DNA from: Eopsaltria australis
Taxonomy: Eukaryota > Chordata > Aves > Passeriformes > Petroicidae
Reading direction: 5' to 3'
NCBI GenBank assembly: GCA_034509425.1
Contig: JAVTVJ010000296.1
Location: 2,867,818 to 2,931,817 of the forward strand
Length of the DNA stretch: 64,000 nucleotides
Below are positions 34,801 through 43,689 of this stretch, piece by piece (position 1 is the first letter of the stretch; every line of letters begins with the position of its first letter). The translations under genes were made by a program, and so were the position numbers. The notes under the pieces are model-generated. The model worked only from the letters and a program-made list of their open reading frames with translations. It searched no databases and had not been told where the DNA came from.

Positions 34801-35860
34801 GGAGAGAGGAGGTTGCTGCCCAGAGAGGACTTCTGAGAACACAAAAAAAACCCACTTAGGTGCTGCCCAGAAATGTTGCCTTGGGAGGATGTGGTTTTCC
34901 TGTAATCTTCTTAACCAGACAATTTCTGTGTGCTTGCTTTAGACCAAAGACAGGTTTCCAGATGTGGCTGGAAGAGAACAGAGCAAACATTTTGGCAGAT
35001 AATCCTGATCTGAACGAAGCAGAAGTAATAAAAGAAGGCATGAGTCGATTTAGAATGCTGACATCAGAGGAAAGGATGGTAAGAAAAGATTCTCAAATTC
35101 TTGTGGGTTTGATAATTTTTTTCCCTCCAGTGAATCCCTGGGTTATTTTCAGTTAGGAATTTTTTCTTGAAATTCCACTCTTGTCCATCTTTGTGGATTT
35201 CAGTTTTGAATTGTGCCATGATCTCTGACATGGAATGATGAAAATATAAACTGAATTAAAGCAGTATCAGAAAGCAGCTTGTCCAAAGTGAGGCTTGTGA
35301 GTGGAATGTTATCAATGAACAAGTAACAAAAGAGAAAGGAACGAGTTTAAAGTCACAGAGCCAGCCTTAATTCACTGAGGCTTAGATTTGTTCTAATTTA
35401 ACTTGTCTGGCCTTTTGGGTTTCTCATTTCTCCAGAAAGACAATTAAGAGCTTCACTTTCATACACAGTTTCAAGAGAAGTACAATTTTGGAGGAGAATT
35501 TTATTAGAAGAAAGGAAAAAGAGAAAATAATTCCTTACTTAATCCTTATTAGTTCTTCACAGGAATTATTTTAGTACCTTAAAATCAGAGTAATAAGATG
35601 TATAAAACTAAGTGGTGAGTTTTGTGGCCTGATTTGTAGTTTTCTGTTCTCCTTCAAAGGTGTGGACTGAGAAAGCAAGAGGAGGAAAAGTCAATGAGTC
35701 AGCAGAAGACAAAAAGAGGAAGCGTCCCACAGCGGAGGAAGATGAAGTGAAAAAGAGCCAGGAGCAGAAATCCGAGGACACAAATGTATCCAAAAAATCC
35801 AAGCCTTTAGATCAATCCACAAACAACAGATTGTCAGCTTTTGCCTTCAAGCAGAGCTAA
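10786..35860 (+). CDS. WDHD1: WD repeat and HMG-box DNA-binding protein 1 (AND-1/Ctf4), 25 coding exons
   Basis: WDHD1 is the metazoan Ctf4/AND-1 replisome hub. As a homotrimer in the nucleus it tethers DNA polymerase alpha-primase to the CMG helicase through GINS and supports replication and cohesion. I placed 25 coding exons, each bounded by AG/GT, that join into one intact frame of 1126 residues plus stop (human 1129). An N-terminal WD40 propeller covers about 1-310. An acidic Asp/Glu-rich linker covers about 315-410. The SepB/Ctf4 trimerisation domain, a second propeller plus helices, covers about 425-830. A disordered linker follows at 836-1014. The HMG box is about 1016-1072, and a basic KKRKR patch that may act as a nuclear signal is at 1078-1082. 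The ATG at 10786 has A at -3 and matches the recalled vertebrate N-terminus. The stop TAA is at 35858. Introns are short (107 bp to about 2 kb) and contain CR1 fragments. Nothing suggests a pseudogene. Confidence 0.97.
10925..11128 (+). mobile_element. CR1 fragment in WDHD1
   Basis: A CR1 3' end in plus orientation, recognised by 'attaggaaaaatttcatcac', 'catccctggagggatttcag' and the 'gttggacttgatgatct' tail. It sits about 60 bases after the donor of coding exon 1. Confidence 0.85.
11283..11335. repeat. AT-rich (TA)n tract
   Basis: Interrupted TATATA runs in a WDHD1 intron that could pair with one another as short hairpins. Confidence 0.75.
11802..11913 (+). CDS. WDHD1: WDHD1 coding exon 2
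   Basis: Encodes residues 26-63 with the first WD motif (VTCGSDGDVRIWE). Acceptor 'tctttccacag', donor 'aag|gtaaca'. Confidence 0.95.
13851..14002 (+). CDS. WDHD1: WDHD1 coding exon 3
   Basis: Encodes residues 64-114 (NGKLITAVSNN... AAGSS), propeller blades 1-2. Acceptor 'ttgttgtcag', donor 'ccag|gtaatg'. Confidence 0.95.
15975..16086 (+). CDS. WDHD1: WDHD1 coding exon 4
   Basis: Encodes residues 114-151, including the GH of a WD repeat (KTFRGHEAPVLSLSF). Acceptor 'ttctgcag', donor 'cctg|gtaaaa'. Confidence 0.95.
16623..16673 (+). CDS. WDHD1: WDHD1 coding exon 5
   Basis: A 51-base exon encoding residues 152-168 (ASASCDGSVRVWNIADQ), the end of a WD repeat. It is too short to stand out as an open frame and was found by homology and frame. 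Acceptor 'ctattcccgag', donor 'cag|gtaaag'. Confidence 0.93.
17794..17889 (+). CDS. WDHD1: WDHD1 coding exon 6
   Basis: Encodes residues 169-200, containing LLQKCNDVINAKSICRLAW. Acceptor 'ttgttttcag', donor 'aag|gtaagt'. Confidence 0.95.
18275..18598 (+). mobile_element. CR1 fragment in WDHD1 intron after coding exon 6
   Basis: A plus-orientation CR1 3' part with 'gattggatattagaaaaaat', 'tcaccaaaagggttgttaga' and 'catccctggagggatttaaa', ending near 'cacaattct'. Confidence 0.88.
19299..19391 (+). CDS. WDHD1: WDHD1 coding exon 7
   Basis: Encodes residues 201-231 (LLAVPADKVVELFRRESW...ITQ). Acceptor 'ccctttgagcag', donor 'cag|gtaggt'. Confidence 0.94.
20310..20416 (+). CDS. WDHD1: WDHD1 coding exon 8
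   Basis: Encodes residues 232-267 with a clear WD repeat (VVVWSPCGQFLAAGSVDG). Acceptor 'tttccttag', donor 'gagag|gtaccc' splitting an Arg codon. Confidence 0.95.
21043..21084 (+). repeat. 21-bp tandem duplication
   Basis: Two adjacent perfect copies of a 21-base unit containing 'aataatgttctttctat' lie in the WDHD1 intron after coding exon 8. Confidence 0.9.
21395..21530 (+). CDS. WDHD1: WDHD1 coding exon 9
   Basis: Encodes residues 267-312, last blade of the N-terminal propeller (ICGLAWHP ... EGNLGLLENI). Acceptor 'tctttttag', donor 'aag|gtgctc'. Confidence 0.94.
21693..21885 (+). CDS. WDHD1: WDHD1 coding exon 10
   Basis: Encodes residues 313-377, the acidic linker. GAT/GAC runs give Asp clusters at both ends of the exon. 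Acceptor 'ggttttag', donor 'actag|gtacac'. Length of this linker is the most variable part of the protein. Confidence 0.94.
22059..22249 (+). CDS. WDHD1: WDHD1 coding exon 11
   Basis: Encodes residues 377-440, ending the acidic linker and entering the SepB domain (QKPFQSGSTPVHL). Acceptor 'aacttctag', donor 'catg|gtaaat'. Confidence 0.95.
22836..23020 (+). CDS. WDHD1: WDHD1 coding exon 12
   Basis: Encodes residues 441-502, start of the second propeller (VWNSVGIIRCYNDEQDNAID). Acceptor 'cttttggcag', donor 'gcaag|gtaagt'. Confidence 0.96.
24075..24316 (+). CDS. WDHD1: WDHD1 coding exon 13
   Basis: Encodes residues 502-583, second propeller (EAICLGQGWAACATSALLVR). At 242 bases it is the largest coding exon. 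Acceptor 'ctgcctcag', donor 'cagag|gtaatt'. Confidence 0.96.
24821..24958 (+). CDS. WDHD1: WDHD1 coding exon 14
   Basis: Encodes residues 583-629 (GTGFDGDQCLGVQLMELG ... GFSAEG). Acceptor 'ttcttcccag', donor 'gaag|gtagga'. A CR1 copy begins only about 25 bases into the following intron. Confidence 0.96.
24985..25305 (+). mobile_element. CR1 fragment in WDHD1 intron after coding exon 14
   Basis: A plus-orientation CR1 3' end with 'gggtgcccagagaagctgtg', 'caggctggacagggcttagt' and the 'cccttccaacccaaaccatc' tail. It starts almost at the preceding donor. Confidence 0.9.
25505..25890. other. CpG-retaining block upstream of WDHD1 coding exon 15
   Basis: This block just before exon 15 differs from the surrounding AT-rich intron. 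It keeps about nine CpG dinucleotides between 25537 and 25771, is not simple sequence, and does not match CR1. The minus strand has an open frame of 118 codons (25871-25515) with no recognised domain. It could be a conserved non-coding element, an old non-CR1 repeat or an unrecognised exon. I cannot decide between these. Confidence 0.35.
25895..26051 (+). CDS. WDHD1: WDHD1 coding exon 15
   Basis: Encodes residues 629-681 (TPCYVDSEGIVRMLNRGLGN ... NPQQLR). Acceptor 'tttaacaaacag', donor 'ctcag|gtcaga'. Confidence 0.96.
26052..27730 (+). other. WDHD1: WDHD1 intron after coding exon 15
   Basis: This 1.7 kb AT-rich intron contains no recognised repeat, RNA or reading frame. The other WDHD1 introns over 300 bases that are not mentioned elsewhere (for example 11914-13850, 14003-15974, 23021-24074, 27846-29153, 29978-31462 and 33958-34942) are likewise AT-rich with nothing I can name. 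Confidence 0.7.
27731..27845 (+). CDS. WDHD1: WDHD1 coding exon 16
   Basis: Encodes residues 681-719 (CIPCKGARFPPTLPRPAVAI), end of the SepB propeller. Acceptor 'ctgtgcacag', donor 'ggag|gtatgg'. Confidence 0.96.
29154..29285 (+). CDS. WDHD1: WDHD1 coding exon 17
   Basis: Encodes residues 720-763 (EQYWRSVVFHNHMDYLSKNG), start of the helical part of the Ctf4 core. Acceptor 'ctttttttcag', donor 'gct|gtaagt'. Confidence 0.96.
29315..29460 (+). mobile_element. CR1 fragment in WDHD1 intron after coding exon 17
   Basis: A short plus-orientation CR1 3' tail with 'ggacagggcttggagg' and 'ccttccaacccaaaccattt', ending 'gattctgtgatta'. It begins about 30 bases after the exon 17 donor. Confidence 0.9.
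29760..29977 (+). CDS. WDHD1: WDHD1 coding exon 18
   Basis: Encodes residues 764-836, helices of the Ctf4 core (LEREFRCVELADLMTQNVVN) and a run of glutamates at the end. Acceptor 'tcccttgcag', donor 'gctgg|gtaacg'. Confidence 0.96.
31463..31593 (+). CDS. WDHD1: WDHD1 coding exon 19
   Basis: Encodes residues 836-880, low-complexity acidic linker (YSSSATAWSQ ... ETPEVHEE). Acceptor 'ccttcctttcag', donor 'gaaga|gtaaga'. The donor was fixed by the frame of the next exon. Confidence 0.88.
32026..32142 (-). mobile_element. CR1 fragment in WDHD1 intron after coding exon 19
   Basis: A minus-orientation CR1 3' tail: 'cccagaatggtttggattgg' then 'aagggaccttaaagatcatc' on the plus strand. Confidence 0.88.
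32236..32295 (+). CDS. WDHD1: WDHD1 coding exon 20
   Basis: A 60-base exon encoding residues 880-900 (KEPNPFSKGVTSVEVTTPKP). Acceptor 'tttcttttttcag', donor 'gcctg|gtgagt'. Confidence 0.88.
32428..32556 (-). mobile_element. CR1 fragment in WDHD1 intron after coding exon 20
   Basis: A minus-orientation CR1 3' tail beginning 'ccacagaatcatgggatggc' and continuing to 'ccctgtccagcctggcc'. Its reverse complement is closely similar to the plus copies at 24985 and 29315. Confidence 0.9.
33110..33156 (+). CDS. WDHD1: WDHD1 coding exon 21 (tandem acceptor)
   Basis: A short exon encoding residues 900-915, including SSRGRVNPFK, which matches the human SSQGRVNPFK. The acceptor is a tandem NAGNAG (AAGCAG), so the exon may start at 33110 or 33113. 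Both keep frame and differ by one Ala. Donor 'aag|gtaaga'. Confidence 0.87.
33296..33454 (+). CDS. WDHD1: WDHD1 coding exon 22
   Basis: Encodes residues 916-968 in the Lys/Ser/Pro-rich linker (VSSSKKDPVVPSANVLDN ... KQ). Acceptor 'tttgctag', donor 'gcag|gtaatg'. Confidence 0.92.
33818..33957 (+). CDS. WDHD1: WDHD1 coding exon 23
   Basis: Encodes residues 969-1015 (ALAASFFKPRTPTTNPGEKT ... ENR), disordered linker. Acceptor 'atttctgtag', donor 'agaag|gtgaga'. Confidence 0.92.
34943..35078 (+). CDS. WDHD1: WDHD1 coding exon 24
   Basis: Encodes residues 1015-1060, most of the HMG box (PKTGFQMWLEENRANILADN). Acceptor 'cttgctttag', donor 'gatg|gtaaga'. Confidence 0.96.
35660..35860 (+). CDS. WDHD1: WDHD1 coding exon 25 (last)
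   Basis: Encodes residues 1061-1126 and the TAA stop. It finishes the HMG box (VWTEKARGGK), carries the basic KKRKR patch at 1078-1082, and ends LSAFAFKQS, close to the human C-terminus. Acceptor 'ccttcaaag'. Confidence 0.95.
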   Translation: MWTEKARGGKVNESAEDKKRKRPTAEEDEVKKSQEQKSEDTNVSKKSKPLDQSTNNRLSAFAFKQS

Positions 35861-36206
35861 GTGAAGTGGTGCCTTCTCAGTGCCTGTGTTGTGAAAGCAC
35901 TCACAGAAGGAATTCCTGTGTGTGGAGGGATTGGCTGCAATGCTCCAAGAGCACTGGCAAAAAGAGTGCCTGGCTCCAAATAGTCTGTTAGAAAGTGTTT
36001 GATTATCCATTTTTGAGAGGAATGGTGAATCCCCTCTCACCATCTTTTACAAGTTACTGCTCGTGGGCCTGTTCCTGAGCAGTGCTGTGTAGCTGGGACA
36101 CACCCTGTGTGCCTTGGTACCAGTGGTATTGGGTGCTAAATGCAGATTAATCCTTCTGGGAGGGTAAACTGCCTCCAAAATCTGCCCTGTGGTTTTAGAG
36201 AGGCAA

Positions 36207-36212
36207 AATAAA
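36207..36212 (+). terminator. WDHD1: WDHD1 poly(A) signal 1
   Basis: Canonical AATAAA about 350 bases after the stop codon. Confidence 0.6.
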
Positions 36213-36501
36213 GCCTTCCCTACCATCCCTACTGCCTTGAGAGTGAGACACTCAAGGAAATGGGTGTGAGGGGAAGAAAGCTGAACACCAACAACATGTT
36301 CATCTGCATTTTCAACATTTGTGGCAGTGGCAGAGCCTGATATGGACAGGGATAGAAAACCAGAGCAGAAACTGAGTTAGGAAGGTCAGGTGTGCAAAGC
36401 CAAGCCAATCCAGACTGTGCAAAGGTGCCTCAGCAGGGTCCAGAAAGTGCTCAGAACTTGTAACATTTCTAATATTTGTTTCTGTAATGTTTGTTTCTTT
36501 A

Positions 36502-36507
36502 AATAAA
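36502..36507 (+). terminator. WDHD1: WDHD1 poly(A) signal 2
   Basis: Canonical AATAAA followed by the GT-rich 'tgtggttgtttctttgttt', a good downstream element, so this is the likeliest main site. Confidence 0.7.
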
Positions 36508-36638
36508 ATGTGGTTGTTTCTTTGTTTAGGATGGTGAAGTCTCCTTTGCAGTTGTAATTAAAGTAAAAAGATTTCTACCTATCAGCCCTAAGGCAGTCAG
36601 TTGGTTTTACCCTGCTCTGGAGACAGAGCACTATGTCT

Positions 36639-36644
36639 AATAAA
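36639..36644 (+). terminator. WDHD1: WDHD1 poly(A) signal 3
   Basis: Canonical AATAAA about 780 bases after the stop codon, followed by 'tgtatttg'. Confidence 0.55.
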
Positions 36645-36803
36645 TGTATTTGAAGCAAACTCAAGTTTTGAAACGTTTTTTAAGATCAGTTAAAATAATG
36701 TAACTTTTTAGTGTAACAGCTGAGGTTGAAGAGTTCTCAAATTCTTTTTTTTCCTGTGTTTGCACAAATTTTCATTGTTTTCTTTTTTCATTCCTCTTCA
36801 TAC

Positions 36804-36980
36804 TGGCACAGGGTGCCCAGAGAAGCTGGGGCTGCCCCTGGATCCCTGGAAGTGTCCCAGATCAGGTTGGGTAGGGCTTGGAGCAATCTGGGATAGTGGA
36901 AGGTGTCCCTGCCCATGGCAGGGTTGGAACTGGGTGAGCTTTAAGTTCCCTTCCCACCCAAACCACTGTGATTATGATTG
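36804..36980 (+). mobile_element. CR1 fragment, intergenic
   Basis: A plus-orientation CR1 3' end with 'gggtgcccagagaagctggg' and 'ggcttggagcaatctgggat'. It lies just after the last WDHD1 poly(A) signal. Confidence 0.9.
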
Positions 36981-37987
36981 AAAATACATCAGCTGGATTT
37001 GATAATCTTAGAGATCTCTTAAAACCTTAACAATTCTTTGGTTCTGTAAAAGGCAAATGACTTTCCATTAAAAACACACTTTAAACCTTGAAATCTGTAG
37101 GTTGTAGATTGAGTGAGATTCCTGTAAAAACCATTACATTTTACCATAAGAACAATTTTATTAGACTATTTTTAACAACTGCTGCAGGTTACTTTGGAAA
37201 AAACAAAAAAAAGAGTGTAAATACAAACAGGGAAAATCCTGAAGACCTGACAGCTTCAATACTTCTGTCATCCACACTTCTTACCTATTATTTCACATTT
37301 TGTTTAAGCTGATCGTGGACAGCAAATAATATTTAACATAAAGAATCATTTTTGCAGTGACACAATGCAGGAAGCATTATGATTTTTCTGCATTCTTTCG
37401 GAAGAAATTATTGTATCAGAGACTGGGATTTATTTTTAGGCAGCAAAGCCCATTTGGGTGTATTGGGGGAAAAATGGGATTGCAGTGGTAAGGAAAACAT
37501 CCTGATGAAAATTCTCTGAGCTTGGTGAACTGTTTTTTTCTCCTAGATTGGGTTGTTCTGAGGGTGACTTGAGCATCTTGAGTGTGGTTCTGGGAGATAT
37601 TCCAGGTGATTCTTGTAATCCACTTCCAAAATCCATGTTGGAGCTGCCTGTCTAGAGCCCTTTGTACAGCCCTGCTGTTGGGAGCGGGCAGGGAAAACTT
37701 CCACTGGATCTCGGGAGGCACCACTGCTACAAACTGGTCCTACAGAGCATCCAAAGTCCTTTTGGCTGCCAGTGGAGGGAGGAAACGGCCAAAGCAAACT
37801 TCCAGGGGAGTTTTCTGGGAGCTGGATGTTTGCAGTCATGCAGCTCTTCTGAACAAACACACCAAAGGTCGCTTTAAAAGGAGGCTCCTGGATTTAGGGG
37901 GTGATTTCATGGAAAGCACTGGGGATGTTGAGCACCATCCAGCAGGGCCCTCATTTCCATGTTTTTTCTCCCTGCATAACACTTGAT

Positions 37988-38013
37988 TTTTGTTTGTTTG
38001 TTTGTTTGTTTTG
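37988..38013. repeat. (TTTG)n microsatellite
   Basis: About six copies of TTTG. Confidence 0.9.
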
Positions 38014-38157
38014 TGTAACATTTGTGGGTTTCGTCAGACCCGATGTCCCCAGCCTTGGGGTCACGGTCTGGGTCTCACAGCTGGTTAGAGCTGGCAGAGC
38101 TCTTTCCAGCACCAGATTTGAAGATTTGCATCAGAGCTGTTTGACTGTGGGAAGAAT

Positions 38158-38556
38158 TATGGCATTTTTAAGGCTGGAAAAGACCTCCAAGGCCATCGAG
38201 TCCAACCATTCCCTCAGCACTGCCAAGGCCACCACTGACCCATGTCCCCAAGTGCCACATCCAAAGGGTTTTTAAATCCCTCCAGGGATGGGGACTCCAC
38301 AACCATCACCCTGAGCAGCTGTTCCAATGCCTGACCACCCTTCCAGTGAAGAATTTTTTTCCCCTAATATCCAGTCTAAACTGGTACAACTGAAGGCTCT
38401 TCCTCTCATCCCTGTTCCCCTGTGAGCAGAGGCAGAACCCCCCTGGCTGCCCTCTCCTGTCAGGGAGTTGTGCAGAGCCACAAGGTCCCCCCTGAGCCTC
38501 CTTTGCTCCAGGCTGAGCCCTCCCAGCTCCCTCAGCTGCTCCTCCCAGGATTTGTT
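38158..38556 (-). mobile_element. CR1 fragment, intergenic, about 400 bp
   Basis: A minus-orientation CR1 3' part. The plus strand reads 'aaatccctccagggatgggg', 'ctgttccaatgcctgaccac' and 'gagcctcctttgctccaggc'. It is longer than most copies in the window. Confidence 0.92.
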
Positions 38557-39139
38557 CCCTGGTGATTGCTGTCCATGGCCATAAAATAAACAGCAAACAG
38601 GCTCTTGAGACCATGGCAGTGAATATTCCAGTTGCTTCAGTGCTGGGAGGATCATCCCCCATGAGGCTGCTGTTACATTTCTATCATCAGAGATGGGTTT
38701 TGCTCTATTGCCCAGCTCCAGGCAGAGCTACAAATACATCCTCCATCACCTGGAGCCTTCCAGGGAGCTGTGCTGAGCCAGCCAGGAATGGGGGGCACTC
38801 ATCCAGCAACAGCACTGGCAGGACAGGGATGAGTATAAATCCTAACTGGAGTGGAAATGAAATGCCAGACAAAGAAACAGAACATGTGGGATGGATTTTC
38901 AAGTGAAAACAGTTAAATGTCTGCTACCTGGTTTTGATTTTTTTTGTTTGTTTTCAATCTTTCTTTTTAAGAATATTGCTAAATAATTCAATAGAATTTC
39001 ACTGAAGTCTTCAGAACTGCTTGTTTGTCCTGAATTTGGCACCTTTCTGCTGGAAAACCAGGAACTTGGAAACTGTGCCAAGGAACCTGCCTGATGGTTT
39101 TTCTTTGGCTGTGCTACAAATCCCAGCAATTGGGTTTGA

Positions 39140-39200
39140 TGTTTGGACTTGGTGACCTTAGAGGCCTTTTCCAAGCCAAATGATTCCGTGATTCTGTGGA
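39140..39200 (+). mobile_element. Short CR1 tail
   Basis: Only the last 60 bases of a CR1 element: 'gtttggacttggtgacctta' to 'gattccgtgattctgtgg'. Confidence 0.75.
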
Positions 39201-41203
39201 AGGGGAGAGTCAGGATGGATCCATCACTCTTGGATTCTCAGGGTGGATCTGGGCAAAGGAGAACCTGTGTTTGGACAAGATTTTCCCTCTCAGAGGTCTT
39301 CTGGCTGTGAGATGAATCTCAGCTTCCTTCCAAAGAACGTCACTGTGCTGGTCATGGAGTGACCTGGTGGTCCTGGCTGGATAATCCAGGGAGGAGATGA
39401 GTTGAGAGAGCTGCCTGTGAGGAGGTCGAGTGTCTCATGGTGTTCTTTGACAGAGAACAGCAAATCTGGCTTCTCCCTTTGCCAGGTCGATGCACTAAAC
39501 GTGCTCAGCTGAACGCTGCCAAACAAATTTAATAGTAAATAATTCACTTAAAGGCAGGCAAAACACAAATACCGACCCAGGCTGTGAAAAGAGCCACTTG
39601 ATCCTGACTCAATTGGACACGAATGGCAGGGAAAATTTGCAGGAATAGTTTTGAGCCATGTGTTGCCAGGGAACAGCCTGGTCTGCAAATCACATTATCG
39701 ATATCTCAGGGTGATAACTGTGAGGAGCAATTGAGGGGAAGGATGCAGGGACACGGCTGCTGCTGTTCCCATCTACCAGAGCCACCCTTGGTGATGGAAT
39801 GGGGTGGAATGGAGGGACCTAAAGAACATCCTGGCTGATGTCAGGTAGCTTCTGTTGGGAACAGGTCCATGAGAGCCTGGAGAGTTGTGTTGCATGTCTG
39901 GTTTCACTTCATCAATATGAATTCACCTGCTACAGCCCATCCAGGCCAATCCCTCTGAAGTTTCCCAGATTCTGGGGAGGAAAGGCCCATTGGAATGAGG
40001 TCCTGTGTCCTTGCTCTGTGAGGGCAGGAAAGGAAAGCTGGGGCAGGGCAAAACTTCTGTCCCCACCTCCAGCCTCATCCCTAAAAGGTGAGACCCCACC
40101 AAGGAAGTTAAAGTGCAGATCCCACCTGCAGAAAACCCCTCAGACCCTGGGCATCCTCTGTCCTCACACAGCAACAACTCCTCCTGTAAGAGATTAGTAT
40201 TTTGGGAGCCTGTAATCAATTTTGCTCGTTATTCTGGGTAATAGAATTAAACTGCTCGTGATTCACTCTTTCAACTGACGCACTGTGATTCCAGGGGCTG
40301 ATAAATCTCAGGCTGTGTTTCCAGAGCAGAGGAAGGATGTCCGTGGGCTGGGATGTTGCCATCCATCCCCTCTGTGGGCTCAGTTATTATTCCAGGATCA
40401 TGCTGGGGCCCTGTTGGGGTTTGCTGTTAGCAGCAGGATTGATCTGCTTTGCTCTTTTGCTGCTCGAGCTGTTAATGATGCACTGGGTGGGTGCAGGTGG
40501 TTGGAGAGAGTGGAATTCATCATCTCTAGGTTTGAACTCTGAGCCCAATCCTGAATGATCCCATTTTGTAGCCAACAGAGGAAAAACAGGTGTCTCCTGT
40601 GTATGATTTCTTTTTACTCTGGCAGCTTTTTAGCAGGTGTTGGTGCAGAAATTCCCTTTGAAGCACCTTTCCTATGGCTTCACCTGTCCCAAGTGAGGAC
40701 TGCTCAGGGTATTTCTTTTGGGGTTTCTTTTGGGGACTCCACTCTTCCAACCCTGAGAAGCACCTTTGGCACACAGGGAATGGCACACAGTCCTTTCCAG
40801 TTGGGTGCCCCTCAACATCCTCAGAGCCACAAGGAAGCTCAAAAGACTAAAGCAGGTCAGGGAGCTGGAGCCTGAACACAAACCTGCTCCATCCTGTCCC
40901 TGTTTGGTATTTTCCCTATTTTCAAAGACAAGAGAGGCCTCTGAAGGGCTTTCCCATGGACCTTGGTACCCAGCAGCATCCCCTGGCTCTCTCAGGGACA
41001 TCCCAGTATCCTCCAGTGGGTGCACAGGGCTTTCACCTCCTCTAAACCTTACTCTACATTTGAAAATAATTCAAGTTACAGTCTCAGGGTTTTTTGCATT
41101 CATTGTTTTGTTGATCTTTAAGAATTTCTTCTCTATAAACAGTGAAAATATCCTCGAAACTCTGAGCAAGCAGAGGAGAGAAAAACAGAGCACATTCACT
41201 CTA

Positions 41204-41623
41204 GGGAAGGGTCTGGAGTACAAGTCCTATGAGGAGCAGCTGAGGGGGCTGGGAAGGGGCTGAGCCTGGAGCAAAGGAGGCTCAGGGGGGACCTTGTGGC
41301 TCTGCACAGCCCCTGACAGGAGGGGGCTCAGGGTGGGTCAGGCTCTGCTCCCAGGGAACAGGGACAGGAGGAGAGGAAGAGCCTTCAGTTGTACCAGAAG
41401 TTTAGACTGAATATTAGGAAAAAACTTCTTCACTGGAAGGGTTGTCAGGCATTGAACAGGCTGCCAATGGAAGTGATGGAATCCCCATCCCTGGAAGTGT
41501 TCAAAAATCATGTGGATGTGGCACTTGGGGACATGGGTCAGTGGTGGCCTTGGCAGTGCTGGGTTTATGGTTGGACTTGATGGTTTTAGGGGTCATTTCC
41601 AATCTTAAATATTCATTAATTCT
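41204..41623 (+). mobile_element. CR1 fragment, intergenic, about 420 bp
   Basis: A plus-orientation CR1 3' part: 'gagcctggagcaaaggaggc', 'ggaaaaaacttcttcactgg' and 'catccctggaagtgttcaaa'. It is inverted with respect to the copy at 38158. Confidence 0.92.
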
Positions 41624-43689
41624 TCAGGTTTATAGCCTGTATTTCACCTTTTTTTGGTATATATTCAGAAATAACAAAGAAAAAGTTATTTGAGGAGGCT
41701 TAATGAGAACATGGGGTGTAATTAACAGGGAACTACCAGTAAAATCTCATTGTAAGTCACTTCAAAAACCCAAAAGGCCAAATCTTAGTGTTTCTTCTTA
41801 CCCAGCAGTTGTGGGGCTGTGTTTCAGAGGGAGAGCACTCCACTGTGGCTGGAAGTTGGGCTGTGTCCCTCCACATCCTGGCACAAATCCCAATTACCTG
41901 AACCTGTTAATTCTGTGTTGGCAAAGGCTGTAACAGAACTGCCAGCTCTCGTGTGTGCAACCTCTGCTCAAACACCCCTGGAAAAAGTGCTTTCTGCACA
42001 GCCAGGCAGTGATCACGCTGGTAAATAACCTGGAATCTGCCCTTCTTGCCCCATAAATAGGAGAAAAATTACAACCAGCTCCCACAGCAGCTGAGCTCAG
42101 GCTGGTACAAGGTCGGGGTTGACTCCGGAGAGAGTTCAGCTTCTTCTTTTCCAAGAAAACAAAGAGAGCAAAGACTAGGGAGGGTCAAGATGCTCAGATG
42201 CCCTTTGCTAACCCCTCTTCTGTATGGATGATTTGGTCTCAGTGGTTTGAAGCTCCTCAGGAACGTTTCCCAGCCCTCTGAACCGTGGCTGCTCAGCCGG
42301 GATCCAAAGGGAAGCACAATCCTTCTGCCCAGGCCCACGGATGTTTTTAGTGAGGGAACTTCTCTGGTTCAAAGAGAGGATCTAGACATCCTCAGAGGAT
42401 TGGGAAATGAGCTGGGTGTGTGGGGAGGAGCAGGGATGCAGTTCAGGGCTCCAAATCCTCTGGTACAGCAGCTCCTGCTCCCGATTGGAGCCTGGGGCAA
42501 TAAAAGGGAGTCAAGCCTGGCTGGCTGCAGGGCCCTGGATTTCACCTGAGTCATCCTGACTCTTCTGCTAAAACCTGTGATCGGAAACTAAATGACAAAC
42601 GTGGAAATGTGGAGCATGTTACAGCTGCTGGGGTATTTTTCTTTTTTTTCTTTTTTCCCCCCTTGCTTGTCTTAGTTAAATGCAGCTCTTGTGTCAGGAG
42701 GAGATGGAGGAAAGCCAGTGAGTCACTCTCCACACCCCACCCTCTGACAGCTCCTTCCCCTCCTTATCTCCCCAGCAATTTACCATTTCCTAGGCACTAA
42801 AGGGGGACAATTTGTCCCTGCAGCCTTCAGGACCGATGGTGTGAAGAGAAGGGTTTGTGGCTCCTTTAGATCTTGGCCATTTATTTGATTGCAATCCAGA
42901 AAATACGAGTCCCCGTGCTTGTGCTTGGGTGATGGAGCATTCACCCTATGCTCAGCTGAGCCTTTAGACTCAGTTTCCAGCTCATAAAATCCCGGAATAG
43001 CTCCAGCTGGAGGGGACCTGTGTTCCAAAAATCTGCCCCAGCATTTATTTGTTCACCAACACTTGAACCCAAGCTGTGCTCTGTCTGCTGGGTTTGCCTC
43101 AAAAGCACCCAGGAGGATGCAGGATGCTCAAATCACTTTTTGGGGTGACATGCCAGCAAGATCCCCAGAGATTCCCAAGATACTTGGTCTTGGTCATCAG
43201 AGTTAGCACATTTCCAGAATCTTGGGTGGGAATATGAGAACATTGGACACACCAGCCCTGCAGCAGGAGGGGTTTGAAGGGATGCAAGCCCAGCTGGGAT
43301 GAGGTGGTGGGAATGGTCACCAAGAAAGACCAGTCCACTCCTGGGATCATTCTGGTGGCTGCATCCCAAACCCAGTGACCGACAGCTCCTCAGAATGGTG
43401 GTGGTGACATTCCAACAGTGCCAGGCAGTGACTGGGTGGGATGTGCCAGCACCTCCCTGGTGGGAAAGAGGGAACAGCTCCAGGAGTCTGAGGGGATGGG
43501 GAGAATGTGGAGAGTGATGCTGGGAGGTGCCATGAAGGGCACAAACCTGCACCCCAGCAGGAGCTGCCTCGTCCATCCCCACCCCCTTGCTGCTCACCCT
43601 GGGCTCTCCACAGCCCTTCCCTGCATTGGGATGATGGAAGGGGCACCCTACAGCAGCTTGGGGCTGAATCCCCAGCTCGTGCCTCAGCC

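Larger units (their letters stand above)
35861..36660 (+). other. WDHD1: WDHD1 3' UTR with three poly(A) signals
   Basis: The 3' UTR follows the TAA. Canonical AATAAA signals occur at 36207-36212, 36502-36507 and 36639-36644. The last two have GT/T-rich sequence downstream. Cleavage shortly after any of them would give UTRs of about 0.37, 0.67 or 0.80 kb. Confidence 0.75.

Noticed and set aside
10863..35659. Pseudogene or retrocopy status for WDHD1
   Set aside because: All 25 exons have consensus splice sites and sum to an intact frame, so the gene is functional by sequence.
37582..37986. 134-codon intergenic open frame
   Set aside because: No recognised domain, competing frames on both strands, and no promoter or splice context.
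42982..43030. Possible CR1 remnant ('cccggaatagctccagctgg')
   Set aside because: It resembles a minus-orientation CR1 tail but is too short and diverged to call.
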